Position numbers and translations under genes: made by a program. The notes under the pieces were generated by a model. It was given only the letters and a program-made list of their open reading frames with translations, searched no databases and had not been told where the DNA came from. Of a stretch of 64,000 nt of DNA, positions 8,293 to 17,443 are shown in pieces; position 1 is the stretch's first letter, and each line of letters starts with the position of its first letter. Source of the DNA: Clostridia bacterium (GTDB taxonomy: Bacteria; Bacillota; Clostridia; Oscillospirales; Acutalibacteraceae); the NCBI GenBank assembly GCA_017416485.1, contig JAFQCH010000025.1, positions 60,649 to 124,648 on the forward strand, written 5' to 3'.

Positions 8293-9834
8293 ATGAAAAA
8301 AAGAATCTGCAATATTTTGTCTGTCTTGTTGGTTGTCCTGATGCTTGTGCCTATGGCAGCACCTGCTGCCGCTGCATCGGGTGCGGCAGTTCCCACCGTA
8401 TATTGTCAGGGGCAGGGTGCGACACTTGTGAATGCACAGGGTGAAGCCATTTATCCCTTGAATATTGAAATTATGCCCATTGTTGAAGAGTGCATGCCTT
8501 TGTTTATTGATGCACTCACTACGGGTGCATACGATGCATGGTACGATAAGCTTCGCGAGGAAGTGATTCCGCTGTTTGAAGAAATTCAGCTTGACAACAA
8601 CGGCGAAATTGCAGACGGCTCTTATGTCGCATGGACATGGAATTACAATTCTCTGAAGGGGCCCTCCGCTTCTTACGGCATCCGTGACTATGTTATGGAA
8701 TTCGACTGGCGACTTGACCCGTTTGCCAATGCGGAGGTTCTGGAACGCTATATTGCCGATGTCATGCGTAAAACCGGCTCGGACAAGGTAAACCTTGTCG
8801 GTCGCTGCGAGGGTGCAAACATCGTGATGGCTTACCTTGCCGAATACGGTTATGACAATGTCAACTGCGTTGCGTTTTATGTGCAGTCCCTGTACGGTGT
8901 GGATGCTGTCAGTGCCGCATTCAGCGGAAATATCAGACTGAACACCGCTTCTCTGGAAGCATGGATGAATTCCAATCTTGATCTCGAGGATGACAGCCTT
9001 TCCGAACTGCTGTATTCCTTCCTTGCACTTGCGCAGAATACCTACACTCTGCCCGTGCTTGCAGAGGTTATCAATCTGTTTGTGGATAAGCTGTATTCGG
9101 AAATCATGCCCGAAATGCTGCTGAATACCTACGGCGGCTTCCCGGGCATCTGGGCACTGGTCAACAGTGAGGATTATGAGGACGCCAAGAAAGTCATGTT
9201 CGGCGGCAAGGAAGAAGAATATGCCGGCATGATCGAAAAGCTTGACAATTACGACACCAAAGTCCGTCAGCGTGTGGATGAAATCATTCTTGACGGTATA
9301 CAAGCCGGTGTTAAGTTTGCATCCTTTGCAAAATACGGCTATATCAGCATTCCTCTTGACGAAACCGCAAAGGAATTGTCGGATTCTCTTGTTATACTCA
9401 ACCGTGCCTCCTTCGGTGCAACCTGCGCCAATCGCGGTGCGATTCTGAGCGAGGATTATATTGAAGCACGCAAGGAAAACGGAAACGACATCTATCTTTC
9501 TCCCGATAACAATATTGATGCATCCACCTGCCTGTTTCCGGATACAACATGGATCATCAAGGATTCTTCTCATAAAAATTTCCCCGACAGTGAGCATGTG
9601 CTGATGGAGAAATTCATCCATTCAGACGGCACAATGACCGTGTTTACAGATGATAATTATCCGCAGTATATGATTTATGATGCCGAAAGCGGTGTTCTTA
9701 CACCGTATGAAGGCTCGCCCGTTGAGGATGTTGTGGAAAAGCCCATGACTATCAAGGAATATTGCATCCGCTTTGTCAATGCCATACTTGCATTTATCTA
9801 TAAGCTCTTCAATAATTGGTTGAAGTCAGAATAA
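8293..9834 (+). CDS. Secreted LCAT/lipase-like alpha/beta-hydrolase with Cys nucleophile (paralogue 1)
   Basis: A 513-residue exported protein with an N-terminal signal peptide (MKKRICN, hydrophobic core, A-A-A near residue 27). The segment FDWRLDP, a spaced helix, then VNLVGRCEGAN resembles the lipase/LCAT strand-nucleophile-helix arrangement, but the usual GxSxG is GRCEG with Cys172. A conserved SPD and a downstream WIIKDSSH (His427) could supply Asp and His. The C-terminus ends in a hydrophobic amphipathic stretch (about 485-510) that may hold it to the membrane. Cys nucleophiles occur in dienelactone hydrolases, so activity is possible, but an inactive binding protein is also possible. 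Paralogues are at 10000 and 13790. Confidence 0.7.
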   Translation: MKKRICNILSVLLVVLMLVPMAAPAAAASGAAVPTVYCQGQGATLVNAQGEAIYPLNIEIMPIVEECMPLFIDALTTGAYDAWYDKLREEVIPLFEEIQLDNNGEIADGSYVAWTWNYNSLKGPSASYGIRDYVMEFDWRLDPFANAEVLERYIADVMRKTGSDKVNLVGRCEGANIVMAYLAEYGYDNVNCVAFYVQSLYGVDAVSAAFSGNIRLNTASLEAWMNSNLDLEDDSLSELLYSFLALAQNTYTLPVLAEVINLFVDKLYSEIMPEMLLNTYGGFPGIWALVNSEDYEDAKKVMFGGKEEEYAGMIEKLDNYDTKVRQRVDEIILDGIQAGVKFASFAKYGYISIPLDETAKELSDSLVILNRASFGATCANRGAILSEDYIEARKENGNDIYLSPDNNIDASTCLFPDTTWIIKDSSHKNFPDSEHVLMEKFIHSDGTMTVFTDDNYPQYMIYDAESGVLTPYEGSPVEDVVEKPMTIKEYCIRFVNAILAFIYKLFNNWLKSE

Positions 9835-9848
9835 AGATAAAATATTTT

Positions 9849-9886
9849 AACGGACTGTTATTTTCGGATAACGGTCCGTTTCTTTT
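9849..9886 (+). terminator. Rho-independent terminator after hydrolase 1
   Basis: A 12-bp stem, 9849-9860 with 9869-9880 (one G-U), 8-base loop, followed by a T-rich run. Confidence 0.75.
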
Positions 9887-9908
9887 GTCAGGATTTACAA
9901 ACTGTCTA

Positions 9909-9937
9909 TTGATTTTTGAACTAAATTATAATATAAT
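9909..9937 (+). promoter_or_regulatory. SigA-type promoter of secreted hydrolase 2
   Basis: TTGATT (9909-9914), 17 bases, TATAAT (9932-9937). AAGGAG at 9985-9990 serves the ATG at 10000. Confidence 0.55.
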
Positions 9938-9999
9938 ATTTTTAATATGGCGGTTTGTTTTCTGTTGCCGCCAAAAGAGTCAGCAAGGAGTCCTGATGT

Positions 10000-11565
10000 A
10001 TGAAAAAAGCAATCCGAATTCTATCTGTTTTTCTGTGTGCCGTATTGTTGGCAGGGGTTTGCCTGCCTATGACTGCACTTGCAGATGTGCGCACTTCCGA
10101 TCCTGTTATTTATGTTCGCGGGCAGGGTACCCCTCTGTATAATGCAGACGGAGAGCAGATCTATCCGCTTGAGGTGGAAGACGGTTATCTCGGCAATGCA
10201 GTCAAGGAATGCCTTCCGATTTTTATGGATGGCGTTCGTACCGGAGAATGGGATGCCTATTGCGATGCGCTGTATGATGCGGTTTATCCCGTATTTGAAG
10301 AAATTGCACTTGATAAAAACGGCGAAGCCTCCGACGGCTCGGGTATTCAGTGGACATGGTCGCGTTCTACACTGAAGGACACCAAGAAAAACGGCACCTA
10401 TGCCATGCGTGACTATATGTATTACTATGACTGGCGCCTGGACCCTTGGACAGTCGCTGCCGATTTGAGTGGTTACATTGATGCTGTTATGGCAGTCACA
10501 GGGGCAAAAAAGGTCAACATTATCGGCAGATGCGAAGGTGCTTGTATTGTACAGGCTTATATGGTTCGATACGGCACTTCAAAAATCAATAACTATTGCC
10601 TTTACAGTCAGGCTCTGTCGGGTGTTAACACCGTCAGCGGCACATTCAGCGGTAAAATTCAGGTTGATGTCGCTTCGGTTGACCGCTATGCTGACTATTA
10701 CATGACAACAAGTAACACCGTCGTCAATGATCTTCTTCAAGCCATCATTGATATGGCAGTCATCACCAACGGCTTGAACCTTGCCACCTCATTTGTCAAT
10801 GATATTTATGCACAGGTGAGTGCCAATATCCTGCCTCGTCTTATTCTTGCTACTTACGGCACCATGCCCGGCATCTGGGCAATGGTTGATCTGGAAGATT
10901 TTGACAAAGCCATGGAATTGAATTTCAGCGGCAGAGAAAGCGAATATGCAGGCCTGATCAGAAAGATCAACAATTTCCACAACAAGGTTGCCGTATCGTT
11001 TGAATCCGATCTCAAACAGTTTGAACGCAAGGGTGTTGACATTGCCGTTGTTTCCAAATACGGCTTCCAGAGCATTCCGCTGTTCGAGAATAATGAAGTC
11101 CTTTCCGACGGTGCTTCCACCGTTGAAAACACAACCTTCGGTGCTACCACTGCTCTTGTCAATCAGACTCTTTCCGAAGATTACATCAATGCCCGCATCA
11201 GAGCCGGCTACGGGAAATACATTTCCCCCGACAAGCAGATCGACATGTCCACTTGTCTGTTCCCCGAAACCACATGGATCGTCAAAGGTCTTGAACACAG
11301 TGTGTTCCCCGAATGTGCAGAAGAACTCATTTCCGCATTCTTTATTACCGACGGCAAAATGACCATTGATTCTTACGATGTTTTCCCGCAGTTCACCGTT
11401 TACAATGAGAAAAAGGCAGTGCTTGAACCCATGACGGAAGAAAACAGCAAGAATTCCTGGTCAGAAATCGGAATCATGGCAAAAATTGCAAACTTCTTCC
11501 GTTCCATTATCAATATGTTCCTGAAAATCTTCAATAACCTGTTGAATCTTGACCTGACAAATTAA
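10000..11565 (+). CDS. Secreted LCAT/lipase-like alpha/beta-hydrolase with Cys nucleophile (paralogue 2)
   Basis: A 521-residue exported protein closely similar to the product at 8293 throughout: signal peptide (to about residue 28), VIYVRGQGTPLYN near the N-terminus, YDWRLDPW, then VNIIGRCEGAC with Cys178 in the nucleophile position, a conserved SPDKQIDMSTC, and WIVKGLEH with the candidate catalytic His. The C-terminal hydrophobic helix ending in NNLLNLDLTN is retained. It has its own promoter and terminator-separated transcript. The sialidase-fold gene at 11594 follows by 28 bases and is probably co-transcribed. Substrate is unknown; a secreted ester or thioester hydrolase or acyltransferase is the likeliest reading. 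Confidence 0.7.
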   Translation: MKKAIRILSVFLCAVLLAGVCLPMTALADVRTSDPVIYVRGQGTPLYNADGEQIYPLEVEDGYLGNAVKECLPIFMDGVRTGEWDAYCDALYDAVYPVFEEIALDKNGEASDGSGIQWTWSRSTLKDTKKNGTYAMRDYMYYYDWRLDPWTVAADLSGYIDAVMAVTGAKKVNIIGRCEGACIVQAYMVRYGTSKINNYCLYSQALSGVNTVSGTFSGKIQVDVASVDRYADYYMTTSNTVVNDLLQAIIDMAVITNGLNLATSFVNDIYAQVSANILPRLILATYGTMPGIWAMVDLEDFDKAMELNFSGRESEYAGLIRKINNFHNKVAVSFESDLKQFERKGVDIAVVSKYGFQSIPLFENNEVLSDGASTVENTTFGATTALVNQTLSEDYINARIRAGYGKYISPDKQIDMSTCLFPETTWIVKGLEHSVFPECAEELISAFFITDGKMTIDSYDVFPQFTVYNEKKAVLEPMTEENSKNSWSEIGIMAKIANFFRSIINMFLKIFNNLLNLDLTN

Positions 11566-11593
11566 GGGATGTTTGGCAGAAAGGAGATATTTT

Positions 11594-12694
11594 ATGAATC
11601 AACCCATTGTAAAATATTCCGAACCTGTCCGTCTGTTGCCGCCGCAGCAAAACAATGCACGCAACAGTGAAGGCGATTTTGCACGGCTTAAGGATGGCAG
11701 AATCCTGTTTGTTTTCAGCCGTTATAATACAGACAACTCCCATGACGATGCAAAATGCGATATCGCGGCACTGTATTCGGACGATGACGGCCAGACCTTT
11801 CCCGGAGAACCTGTTGTTATTGTCCCTGCATCCGCACACAATACGCTCAATCTGATGAGTGTATCCCTGCTTCGATTGCAGAACGGCAAACTTGCAATCT
11901 TTTATCTTTGCAAAAAAGATCCGTTTTCCGAAGTGTATATGCGCCTTGCAAATGAAGACGAAACGGTATTCGGCGATCCCGTCAAGTGCATGCCGTTTGA
12001 TGAAGAAAGTTATAATGTCATCAACAATGCCCGCATCGTGCAGTTAAAAAACGGCAGAATTCTCATTCCCGCCGCAAAGCACGAAGTAAAAACCTACGAA
12101 AACGGCGATCGTCATGCCGAATATTTCGGCAAATGCCGTGTATACGGTTCGGACGACGACGGCAAAACATGGAAAAACCTTGCAGGTTTTATTGAATTGC
12201 CTAACCCCGGTTATTCCGAAACAGGTCTGCAGGAACCCGGTATTATTGAACTGCCCGACGGCAGATTGTATCAGTATTTCCGCACCGACCGTATGTTCCA
12301 GTTTGAAAGTTTTTCGTCCGATCACGGCGAAACATGGACACTCCCCATCCCGTCCCGCTTTACAGCGCCCGAATCGCCCATGCTCATCCGCAGAAATCCT
12401 TATTCGGGGCAGTATTTTGCATTCTGGAATCCCATACCTCTTTATAACGGCAGACTCGATCCCAACGAAAAATGGGTGCATGCGGGCAGAAATCCGTTTG
12501 TGATGGCTGTCAGCGACAACGGACTGGACTTTTCATCTTTTGTTGTGCTTGAAAGTGAAGAGGATCACGGCTATTGCTATCCGTCCGTTTTCTTTTTGAA
12601 TGAAAAGGAAATGCTACTGTCCTATTGCAGCGGCGGGCCCGAAGACGATATGTGCCTTGCCAAAACCACCATCCGTAAAGTTGTGATTGAATAA
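11594..12694 (+). CDS. Sialidase-fold (BNR/Asp-box) protein, likely cytoplasmic glycosidase
   Basis: A 366-residue six-bladed propeller protein. Asp-boxes (S-x-D-x-G-x-T-W type) are visible as YSDDDGQTF, GSDDDGKTWK and SSDHGETW, and an early FARLKDGRILFVFSRY segment supplies an Arg of the kind used to hold a carboxylate. There is no signal peptide, so it acts in the cytoplasm unless exported otherwise. Members of this family include exo-alpha-sialidases (GH33) and uncharacterised hydrolases; the sequence does not settle sialic acid specificity. The ATG at 11594 has AAGGAGAT 7 bases upstream. It follows secreted hydrolase 2 by 28 bases. Confidence 0.7.
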   Translation: MNQPIVKYSEPVRLLPPQQNNARNSEGDFARLKDGRILFVFSRYNTDNSHDDAKCDIAALYSDDDGQTFPGEPVVIVPASAHNTLNLMSVSLLRLQNGKLAIFYLCKKDPFSEVYMRLANEDETVFGDPVKCMPFDEESYNVINNARIVQLKNGRILIPAAKHEVKTYENGDRHAEYFGKCRVYGSDDDGKTWKNLAGFIELPNPGYSETGLQEPGIIELPDGRLYQYFRTDRMFQFESFSSDHGETWTLPIPSRFTAPESPMLIRRNPYSGQYFAFWNPIPLYNGRLDPNEKWVHAGRNPFVMAVSDNGLDFSSFVVLESEEDHGYCYPSVFFLNEKEMLLSYCSGGPEDDMCLAKTTIRKVVIE

Positions 12695-12706
12695 ATATTA
12701 AAACGC

Positions 12707-12736
12707 TTGACAATGATATGCATAATATGCTATTCT
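12707..12736 (+). promoter_or_regulatory. Probable promoter of ornithine carbamoyltransferase
   Basis: TTGACA (12707-12712), 18 bases, TATTCT (12731-12736). The AT-rich leader that follows (12737-12765) carries near-palindromic TGCATATA/TATATTATTGCA sequence that could be an ArgR-type site, but the match is loose. Confidence 0.5.
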
Positions 12737-12778
12737 TGTGCATATATTTGTATATTATTGCAAGAGAGGGCTTTTGAA

Positions 12779-13765
12779 ATGAATTTAAAGGGCAGAGATT
12801 TTTTAACCTTACTTGATTTTACCCCGGAAGAAATTGAATATCTTCTGGATCTTTCGGCAGACCTTAAGCATAAGAAAAAAGCAGGCATCCTGCACGATAC
12901 ACTGCGCGGCAAAAATGTTGCTTTAATTTTTGAAAAAACCAGCACCCGCACCCGTTCCAGCTTCGAGGTTGCCGCACATGACCTCGGCATGGGCAGTACT
13001 TATCTTGACCCGTCTGCATCGCAGATCGGCAAAAAAGAAAGCATTGCCGACACCGCACGCGTGCTTGCCGGCATGTTTGACGGCATCGAATACCGTGGCT
13101 ACGGGCAGGAAAAGGTGGAAGAACTCGCAAAATATTCCGTGGTTCCCGTGTGGAACGGGCTTACCAACGAATACCACCCCACACAGATCCTTGCCGACTT
13201 CCTCACCATCCGTGAGCATTTCGGCAGACTCAAAGACATTAACTTTGTTTACATGGGCGATGCCCGCTACAACATGGGCAACTCCTTAATGATCGGCTGT
13301 GCCAAAATGGGGCTGCATTTCACCGCCTGTTCACCTGCCAAGTATTTTCCCGAAGAACAACTCGTTGAAAAATGCCGTGCCATTGCCGCCGAAACGGGTG
13401 CAACGCTTACTTTTGAAGAAGACCCGATGAAAGCCACCAAGGGGGCGGATGTCATTTATACGGACATCTGGGTATCCATGGGCGAACCCATCGAAGCATG
13501 GGAAGAAAGAGTCAATGATCTTCTCCCGTATCAGGTCAACAAAAAACTCATGGACAATGCAGGCGAACAGTGCATCTTTATGCATTGTCTGCCGTCTTAT
13601 CACGACCACAAAACGCAGGTCGGCAAAGAAATGGGCGAACGCTTCAATCTGGATGCCTTTGAAGTGACGGATGAAGTTTTTGAAAGCGCGGCTTCGGTTG
13701 TGTTCAAGGAAGCGGAAAACCGCATGCACACCATCAAGGCTGTTATGCTTGCAACTCTCGCATAA
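12779..13765 (+). CDS. argF: Ornithine carbamoyltransferase
   Basis: A 328-residue OTCase, full length. It joins carbamoyl phosphate and L-ornithine to citrulline in arginine biosynthesis, or the reverse in the arginine deiminase pathway. Carbamoyl-phosphate binding STRTR is at about residues 54-58, HPTQILADF at 133-141, ornithine-binding D-x-x-x-SMG as DIWVSMGE near 231, and the active-site HCLP as HCLPSYHD near 270. The ATG at 12779 lies about 8 bases after GAGAGGG. No other arginine genes are nearby, so the direction of use cannot be told. It stands between secreted hydrolase genes, possibly co-transcribed with the one at 13790 (24-base gap). Confidence 0.95.
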   Translation: MNLKGRDFLTLLDFTPEEIEYLLDLSADLKHKKKAGILHDTLRGKNVALIFEKTSTRTRSSFEVAAHDLGMGSTYLDPSASQIGKKESIADTARVLAGMFDGIEYRGYGQEKVEELAKYSVVPVWNGLTNEYHPTQILADFLTIREHFGRLKDINFVYMGDARYNMGNSLMIGCAKMGLHFTACSPAKYFPEEQLVEKCRAIAAETGATLTFEEDPMKATKGADVIYTDIWVSMGEPIEAWEERVNDLLPYQVNKKLMDNAGEQCIFMHCLPSYHDHKTQVGKEMGERFNLDAFEVTDEVFESAASVVFKEAENRMHTIKAVMLATLA

Positions 13766-13789
13766 ATTAAAGAAAAGGATGTATTGAAA

Positions 13790-15250
13790 ATGAAGAAGTT
13801 TATCAGCATTCTGCTCAGCGCAATTCTTGTTTTTGCTTGTATGATCCCTGCATTCGCAACCGAAAGCGAATCCGCAGAAGTTTCCTATGATGGCGAGCCC
13901 GTTGTGGTTGTGCGCGGTTTTGACTTCATGGGGCTTCATTATGAAGACGGCAGTCCTGCTCTGACCTTTACATTCGGCAATATTTTCCCCGGCGTGGTCA
14001 AACTTCTGTTCAACATGATGCTGTTCAATGAAAAAGGCATGGTGCAGGCGCTTGTGGATACAGCCAACACCTTGTTCGGGCCGATTGCTGCCGACCATGA
14101 GCTCAATTCACTTGAAAACATTTTTGTGGATACATACACTACGTCCATGGATGAATATCCCGATTTCTTTGACAAAAAGGGCAGAGGTGCGGAGGAAGGT
14201 ATTCTTGCCACGGCTGTGGATTCCGTCGGTGCGGAGAACTGCTTCTTCTTTACTTATGACTGGAGAAAATCTCCCCGTGTGCTGGCGGCAGAACTCAATA
14301 CCCTTATTGAAACAGCAAAGCAAGAAACCGGCAAGGATAAGGTCCGCCTTGTTTCTGCCAGCATGGGTACGGTTGTAACAAGTGCTTATATGTACTATTA
14401 CGGCTATGATTCGGTTTATAACTGCACTTTCGTTTCGGGTGCCCTCAATGGTATTTACACCATCGGCGACCTGTTCACGGGCAATATCCTGTTTGATGCT
14501 GACATGCTCGGCAATTTCCTTGAAAATGCCGTCAGCGGACAGAATGTTCTTGTGAAGACCCTTGTAAAACTTCTTACCCGCGGTAAGCTGCTCGGCATTG
14601 TCTGTAATTTTGTCAATTCGTTGGTGGATGAGCACAAGGCAACCGTTTTTGATGCAGGCCTTCGCGATTCTTTCGGTCTTGCCATGGGCATTTGGTCGAT
14701 GTGCCCCGAAGCTGATTTTGACGAAGCGGTCGAATTTATGTTTGGCGGCCATGAGGATGAATATGAAACCGTTCTCAATGAGCTTGCCGAAATGCGAACC
14801 TTCCTGTTTGCAACCGAAGATATTGTAGACGGTGCGATTGCCCGCGATATTCCCGTAGCATTCCTTTCCAACTATAACAAACCCATGACTCCCGTTGTTG
14901 CACGCGGCAATGCACAGGGCGATGCGGTTATTGAAGTATACGGAACATCCTTCTACGGCACGGCTGCTACCTTCGGTAAAACACTGACTGAAGAAGACCT
15001 CGCAGGTGTTGCGGCTGAATTCATTTCTCCCGACAATATCATCAATGCTTCCACCTGCCGTTATCCCGCTTATACATGGTTCATTAAGGATGCCGCCCAC
15101 GTGGCAACCCAATACGGCTCGGATTATGCCGCATTTGTCGATTATCTTGTGATGAGCGACACCCAACATACCGTTTATGATAACGCACTTTATCCCCGCT
15201 TTATGCAGGAAGATGCAAATCTGTCTCTCATTCCCGCCATTGCAGAATAA
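13790..15250 (+). CDS. Secreted LCAT/lipase-like alpha/beta-hydrolase with Ser nucleophile (paralogue 3)
   Basis: A 486-residue exported protein, third member of the family seen at 8293 and 10000 but more diverged. Signal peptide ends around residue 24 (A-F-A-T-E). VVVVRGFDFMGLHYEDG replaces the GQG segment; YDWRKSP precedes VRLVSASMGTVV, which restores a canonical Ser (Ser191) in the nucleophile elbow. SPDNIINASTC and WFIKDAAH keep the candidate Asp and His. It lacks the C-terminal hydrophobic tail of the other two. It therefore looks like a conventional extracellular lipase/esterase, and makes the Cys in its relatives more striking. The ATG at 13790 was chosen over the TTG at 13784. Confidence 0.75.
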   Translation: MKKFISILLSAILVFACMIPAFATESESAEVSYDGEPVVVVRGFDFMGLHYEDGSPALTFTFGNIFPGVVKLLFNMMLFNEKGMVQALVDTANTLFGPIAADHELNSLENIFVDTYTTSMDEYPDFFDKKGRGAEEGILATAVDSVGAENCFFFTYDWRKSPRVLAAELNTLIETAKQETGKDKVRLVSASMGTVVTSAYMYYYGYDSVYNCTFVSGALNGIYTIGDLFTGNILFDADMLGNFLENAVSGQNVLVKTLVKLLTRGKLLGIVCNFVNSLVDEHKATVFDAGLRDSFGLAMGIWSMCPEADFDEAVEFMFGGHEDEYETVLNELAEMRTFLFATEDIVDGAIARDIPVAFLSNYNKPMTPVVARGNAQGDAVIEVYGTSFYGTAATFGKTLTEEDLAGVAAEFISPDNIINASTCRYPAYTWFIKDAAHVATQYGSDYAAFVDYLVMSDTQHTVYDNALYPRFMQEDANLSLIPAIAE

Positions 15251-15272
15251 AATACATAAAAGCATATAAAAA

Positions 15273-15307
15273 CAGGCAGTCGAAATTAAAATCGACTGCC
15301 TGCTTTT
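15273..15307. terminator. Bidirectional rho-independent terminator
   Basis: An 11-bp perfect stem (15273-15283 with 15292-15302) with an AT-rich loop and T-runs on both strands, between convergent genes ending at 15250 and 15318. Confidence 0.8.
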
Positions 15308-15317
15308 CTGCAAAAAT

Positions 15318-16406
15318 TTATTTGATAATATTGACCGAGCCGTGGAAGGCGGGCAGGGCGTGCGGACGGACGAGTTCGCCGCCGGATTCGTAAGAATCGA
15401 TCGCTGCGAAGATGTATTCCATCGTTGCCAATGCATCTCTGCCGCTGGCTCTCAGGTGTTCTTTGTCGACCTTGTTTGTAACGTCTTCGAGGAACGCATG
15501 AATGCGGATGGGGAAGGTGGCGCCGAAGTCCGTAACCCCTGTGTTGGTGATCACAGGCTCTTTGTCCTTCTGCCATACGGTGAGCTTTTCAACACAGTTT
15601 TCGATGCAGAAGGTGCCCTTTGTGCCGGCGAGCTCATAGCTCCACCAACCGCCGAGGCCGAAGTGTGCGTCACCGCGCTGAGAAAGCAGATAACCCACAC
15701 AGCCGTTCTGGAACTGCATATGAATACTCTGAATGGAAAGCATCATGTCGCCGCCCTGTCTTCTTGCACCGGGCTTATCCATGAATGCCTGAATGTATTT
15801 GACATCGCCGCTGAAATGGCGCATGACCGAGAACGGATGGGTCAAAAATGCCTTTGCATGGGAGTAAGGGTACTGCCAACGGGAGGTTGGGTCAATGTTC
15901 GGGACATCGACGGTGCTGCCGTTGAAGCCGACCTTGGTCAGTGCATACACCTGCTCACCGATCTGCCCGTCTGCAATCAGCTTGTCTGCCATGAAAGCAG
16001 GTTCGGAGAAATAGTGATTGAGGTTGCAGCCGAGATACAGATCCTGCTGGCAGGCAAAACGCACCATTTCGCGTGCTTCTTCAATGTCGTTGGAAATGGG
16101 CTTTTCGGTCAAAACGTGCTTGCCTGCGGCAAGGGCTTCCATAACGGGCACATAGTGCCACGAGCCGTTTTCAATACCGGATGTGGTGACATCCACGATA
16201 TCAAGTTCGGGATGCGCATTGAGCATTTCCTTGACGGTGTAAAACTTTTCAACACCGAACTTTTCAGCCGCTTCGTCGGCTCTTTCTTTTCTGAGATCGC
16301 ACACGCAGACAAGCTCTGCAAGTTCGTCCGCAATATACGCATTGCAATGTGTATGACCGATGCCGCCCATACCGACGACGCCGACTTTCAAAGGAGAATT
16401 AGCCAT
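15318..16406 (-). CDS. Gfo/Idh/MocA family NAD(P)-dependent oxidoreductase A
   Basis: A 362-residue two-domain dehydrogenase. N-terminal Rossmann motif VGVVGMGGIGHTH at about residues 8-20, VCVCD ending strand 2, and the family EKP motif in LTEKPISN, which contributes the active-site Lys. The C-terminal alpha/beta domain follows. Members oxidise or epimerise sugars, inositols or derivatives. It is the last gene of a four-gene minus-strand operon (isomerase, sulfatase-fold hydrolase, two oxidoreductases), 15 bases after oxidoreductase B. The operon composition suggests stepwise breakdown of a modified sugar. AAAGGAT precedes the ATG. Confidence 0.85.
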   Translation of the reverse strand: MANSPLKVGVVGMGGIGHTHCNAYIADELAELVCVCDLRKERADEAAEKFGVEKFYTVKEMLNAHPELDIVDVTTSGIENGSWHYVPVMEALAAGKHVLTEKPISNDIEEAREMVRFACQQDLYLGCNLNHYFSEPAFMADKLIADGQIGEQVYALTKVGFNGSTVDVPNIDPTSRWQYPYSHAKAFLTHPFSVMRHFSGDVKYIQAFMDKPGARRQGGDMMLSIQSIHMQFQNGCVGYLLSQRGDAHFGLGGWWSYELAGTKGTFCIENCVEKLTVWQKDKEPVITNTGVTDFGATFPIRIHAFLEDVTNKVDKEHLRASGRDALATMEYIFAAIDSYESGGELVRPHALPAFHGSVNIIK

Positions 16407-16421
16407 ATTTCTTATCCTTTC

Positions 16422-17432
16422 TTATTCTGTAATATCTTTAACCTGAATCACCGCACCGTTGTTTTCAATCGAACGGATGGCGGCATGAATCACGCGGGAG
16501 GCTTCCAGACCTTCTTTGCCGCTACCGTCGATGTCTTCAGGCTTGCAGCCTTCATCGACCTGACGCACAAAGGAATGGATTCTGTCCTTAAACGTGTCGT
16601 AAAAGCCTTGGAAACCGTCAAACACAGGGTTTGTGTAAACTTCTTTCAAGTAGGTTTCTGCAGGGTACAAAACCGCTTCTCTCCACATATCTTCAAACAC
16701 GAATCTGCCGTCCGTGCCTGCCACTTCACAGCGCTCCATGGGATGGCCTCTGCGGATATCGTAGGAACTGGTCAGATGCCCGACCGCACCGTTTTCAAAC
16801 CGCATATTGGTGCTTTGGGTGGAATAAATATCTCTGCCGCTTGCTTTCATGGCAAAACAGGAAACTTCCTTGACCGGGCCGCAGAAATACTGCATGATGT
16901 TCACGGAATGCGGATTGAGTGCTTTTAAGTGATAATACACCGAATCCAAGGGCATGAATTTGCCGATCCACAGTGCCATGTTGCAGAACAGCAATTCGCC
17001 GATTCTGCCGTCTTCCTGCCATTTTTTTGCCTGTCTTGCGGCAGGGGTGAAGCGGTGGTTCATGTCAATGCCGTAGCAAAGCCCCTTCGCCGCGGCGGTA
17101 TCGACCATTTCCTGTGCCAGTTTGATGCTGTTGGAAATGGGTTTTTCGCCGAGCACATGACAGCCGTGTTCAAATGCCTGCATGGTGGGTTCATAGTGGT
17201 CGCTTGAATACTCATAACCGCCTGTTGTGACCGAGCAGATATCGGGCTTGAGTTCGCGAAGCATTTCTTCGGCATTCAGAAAGTAGGGAACACCGTACTT
17301 TTCACCCGCGGCTTTTGCCCGTTCGGGGATTTTATCGCACACACCGACGAGCTGTGCTAAATCTGTTTGAGTATAGGCTGTGGCATGGTTGTTGCCGATG
17401 GGGCCCATGCCGATTACGCAAGTTCTTTGCAT
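16422..17432 (-). CDS. Gfo/Idh/MocA family NAD(P)-dependent oxidoreductase B
   Basis: A 336-residue dehydrogenase of the same superfamily as its neighbour but clearly distinct. It begins MQRTCVIGMGPIGNNHA (Rossmann GxGxxG), has VGVCD after strand 2, and the EKP motif in GEKPISNS. The segment YGIDMNHRFTPAARQ follows, as in sugar and inositol dehydrogenases. It starts 11 bases after the sulfatase-fold gene stop with an AAGGTGAT site, and lies 15 bases before oxidoreductase A. Two successive dehydrogenases suggest an oxidation followed by a reduction (net epimerisation), or two substrates; this is inference. Confidence 0.85.
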   Translation of the reverse strand: MQRTCVIGMGPIGNNHATAYTQTDLAQLVGVCDKIPERAKAAGEKYGVPYFLNAEEMLRELKPDICSVTTGGYEYSSDHYEPTMQAFEHGCHVLGEKPISNSIKLAQEMVDTAAAKGLCYGIDMNHRFTPAARQAKKWQEDGRIGELLFCNMALWIGKFMPLDSVYYHLKALNPHSVNIMQYFCGPVKEVSCFAMKASGRDIYSTQSTNMRFENGAVGHLTSSYDIRRGHPMERCEVAGTDGRFVFEDMWREAVLYPAETYLKEVYTNPVFDGFQGFYDTFKDRIHSFVRQVDEGCKPEDIDGSGKEGLEASRVIHAAIRSIENNGAVIQVKDITE

Positions 17433-17443
17433 TTTAAATCACC

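Noticed and set aside
12737..12765. ARG box before argF
   Set aside because: AT-rich inverted sequence is only loosely like the ArgR consensus and was not given as a separate feature.
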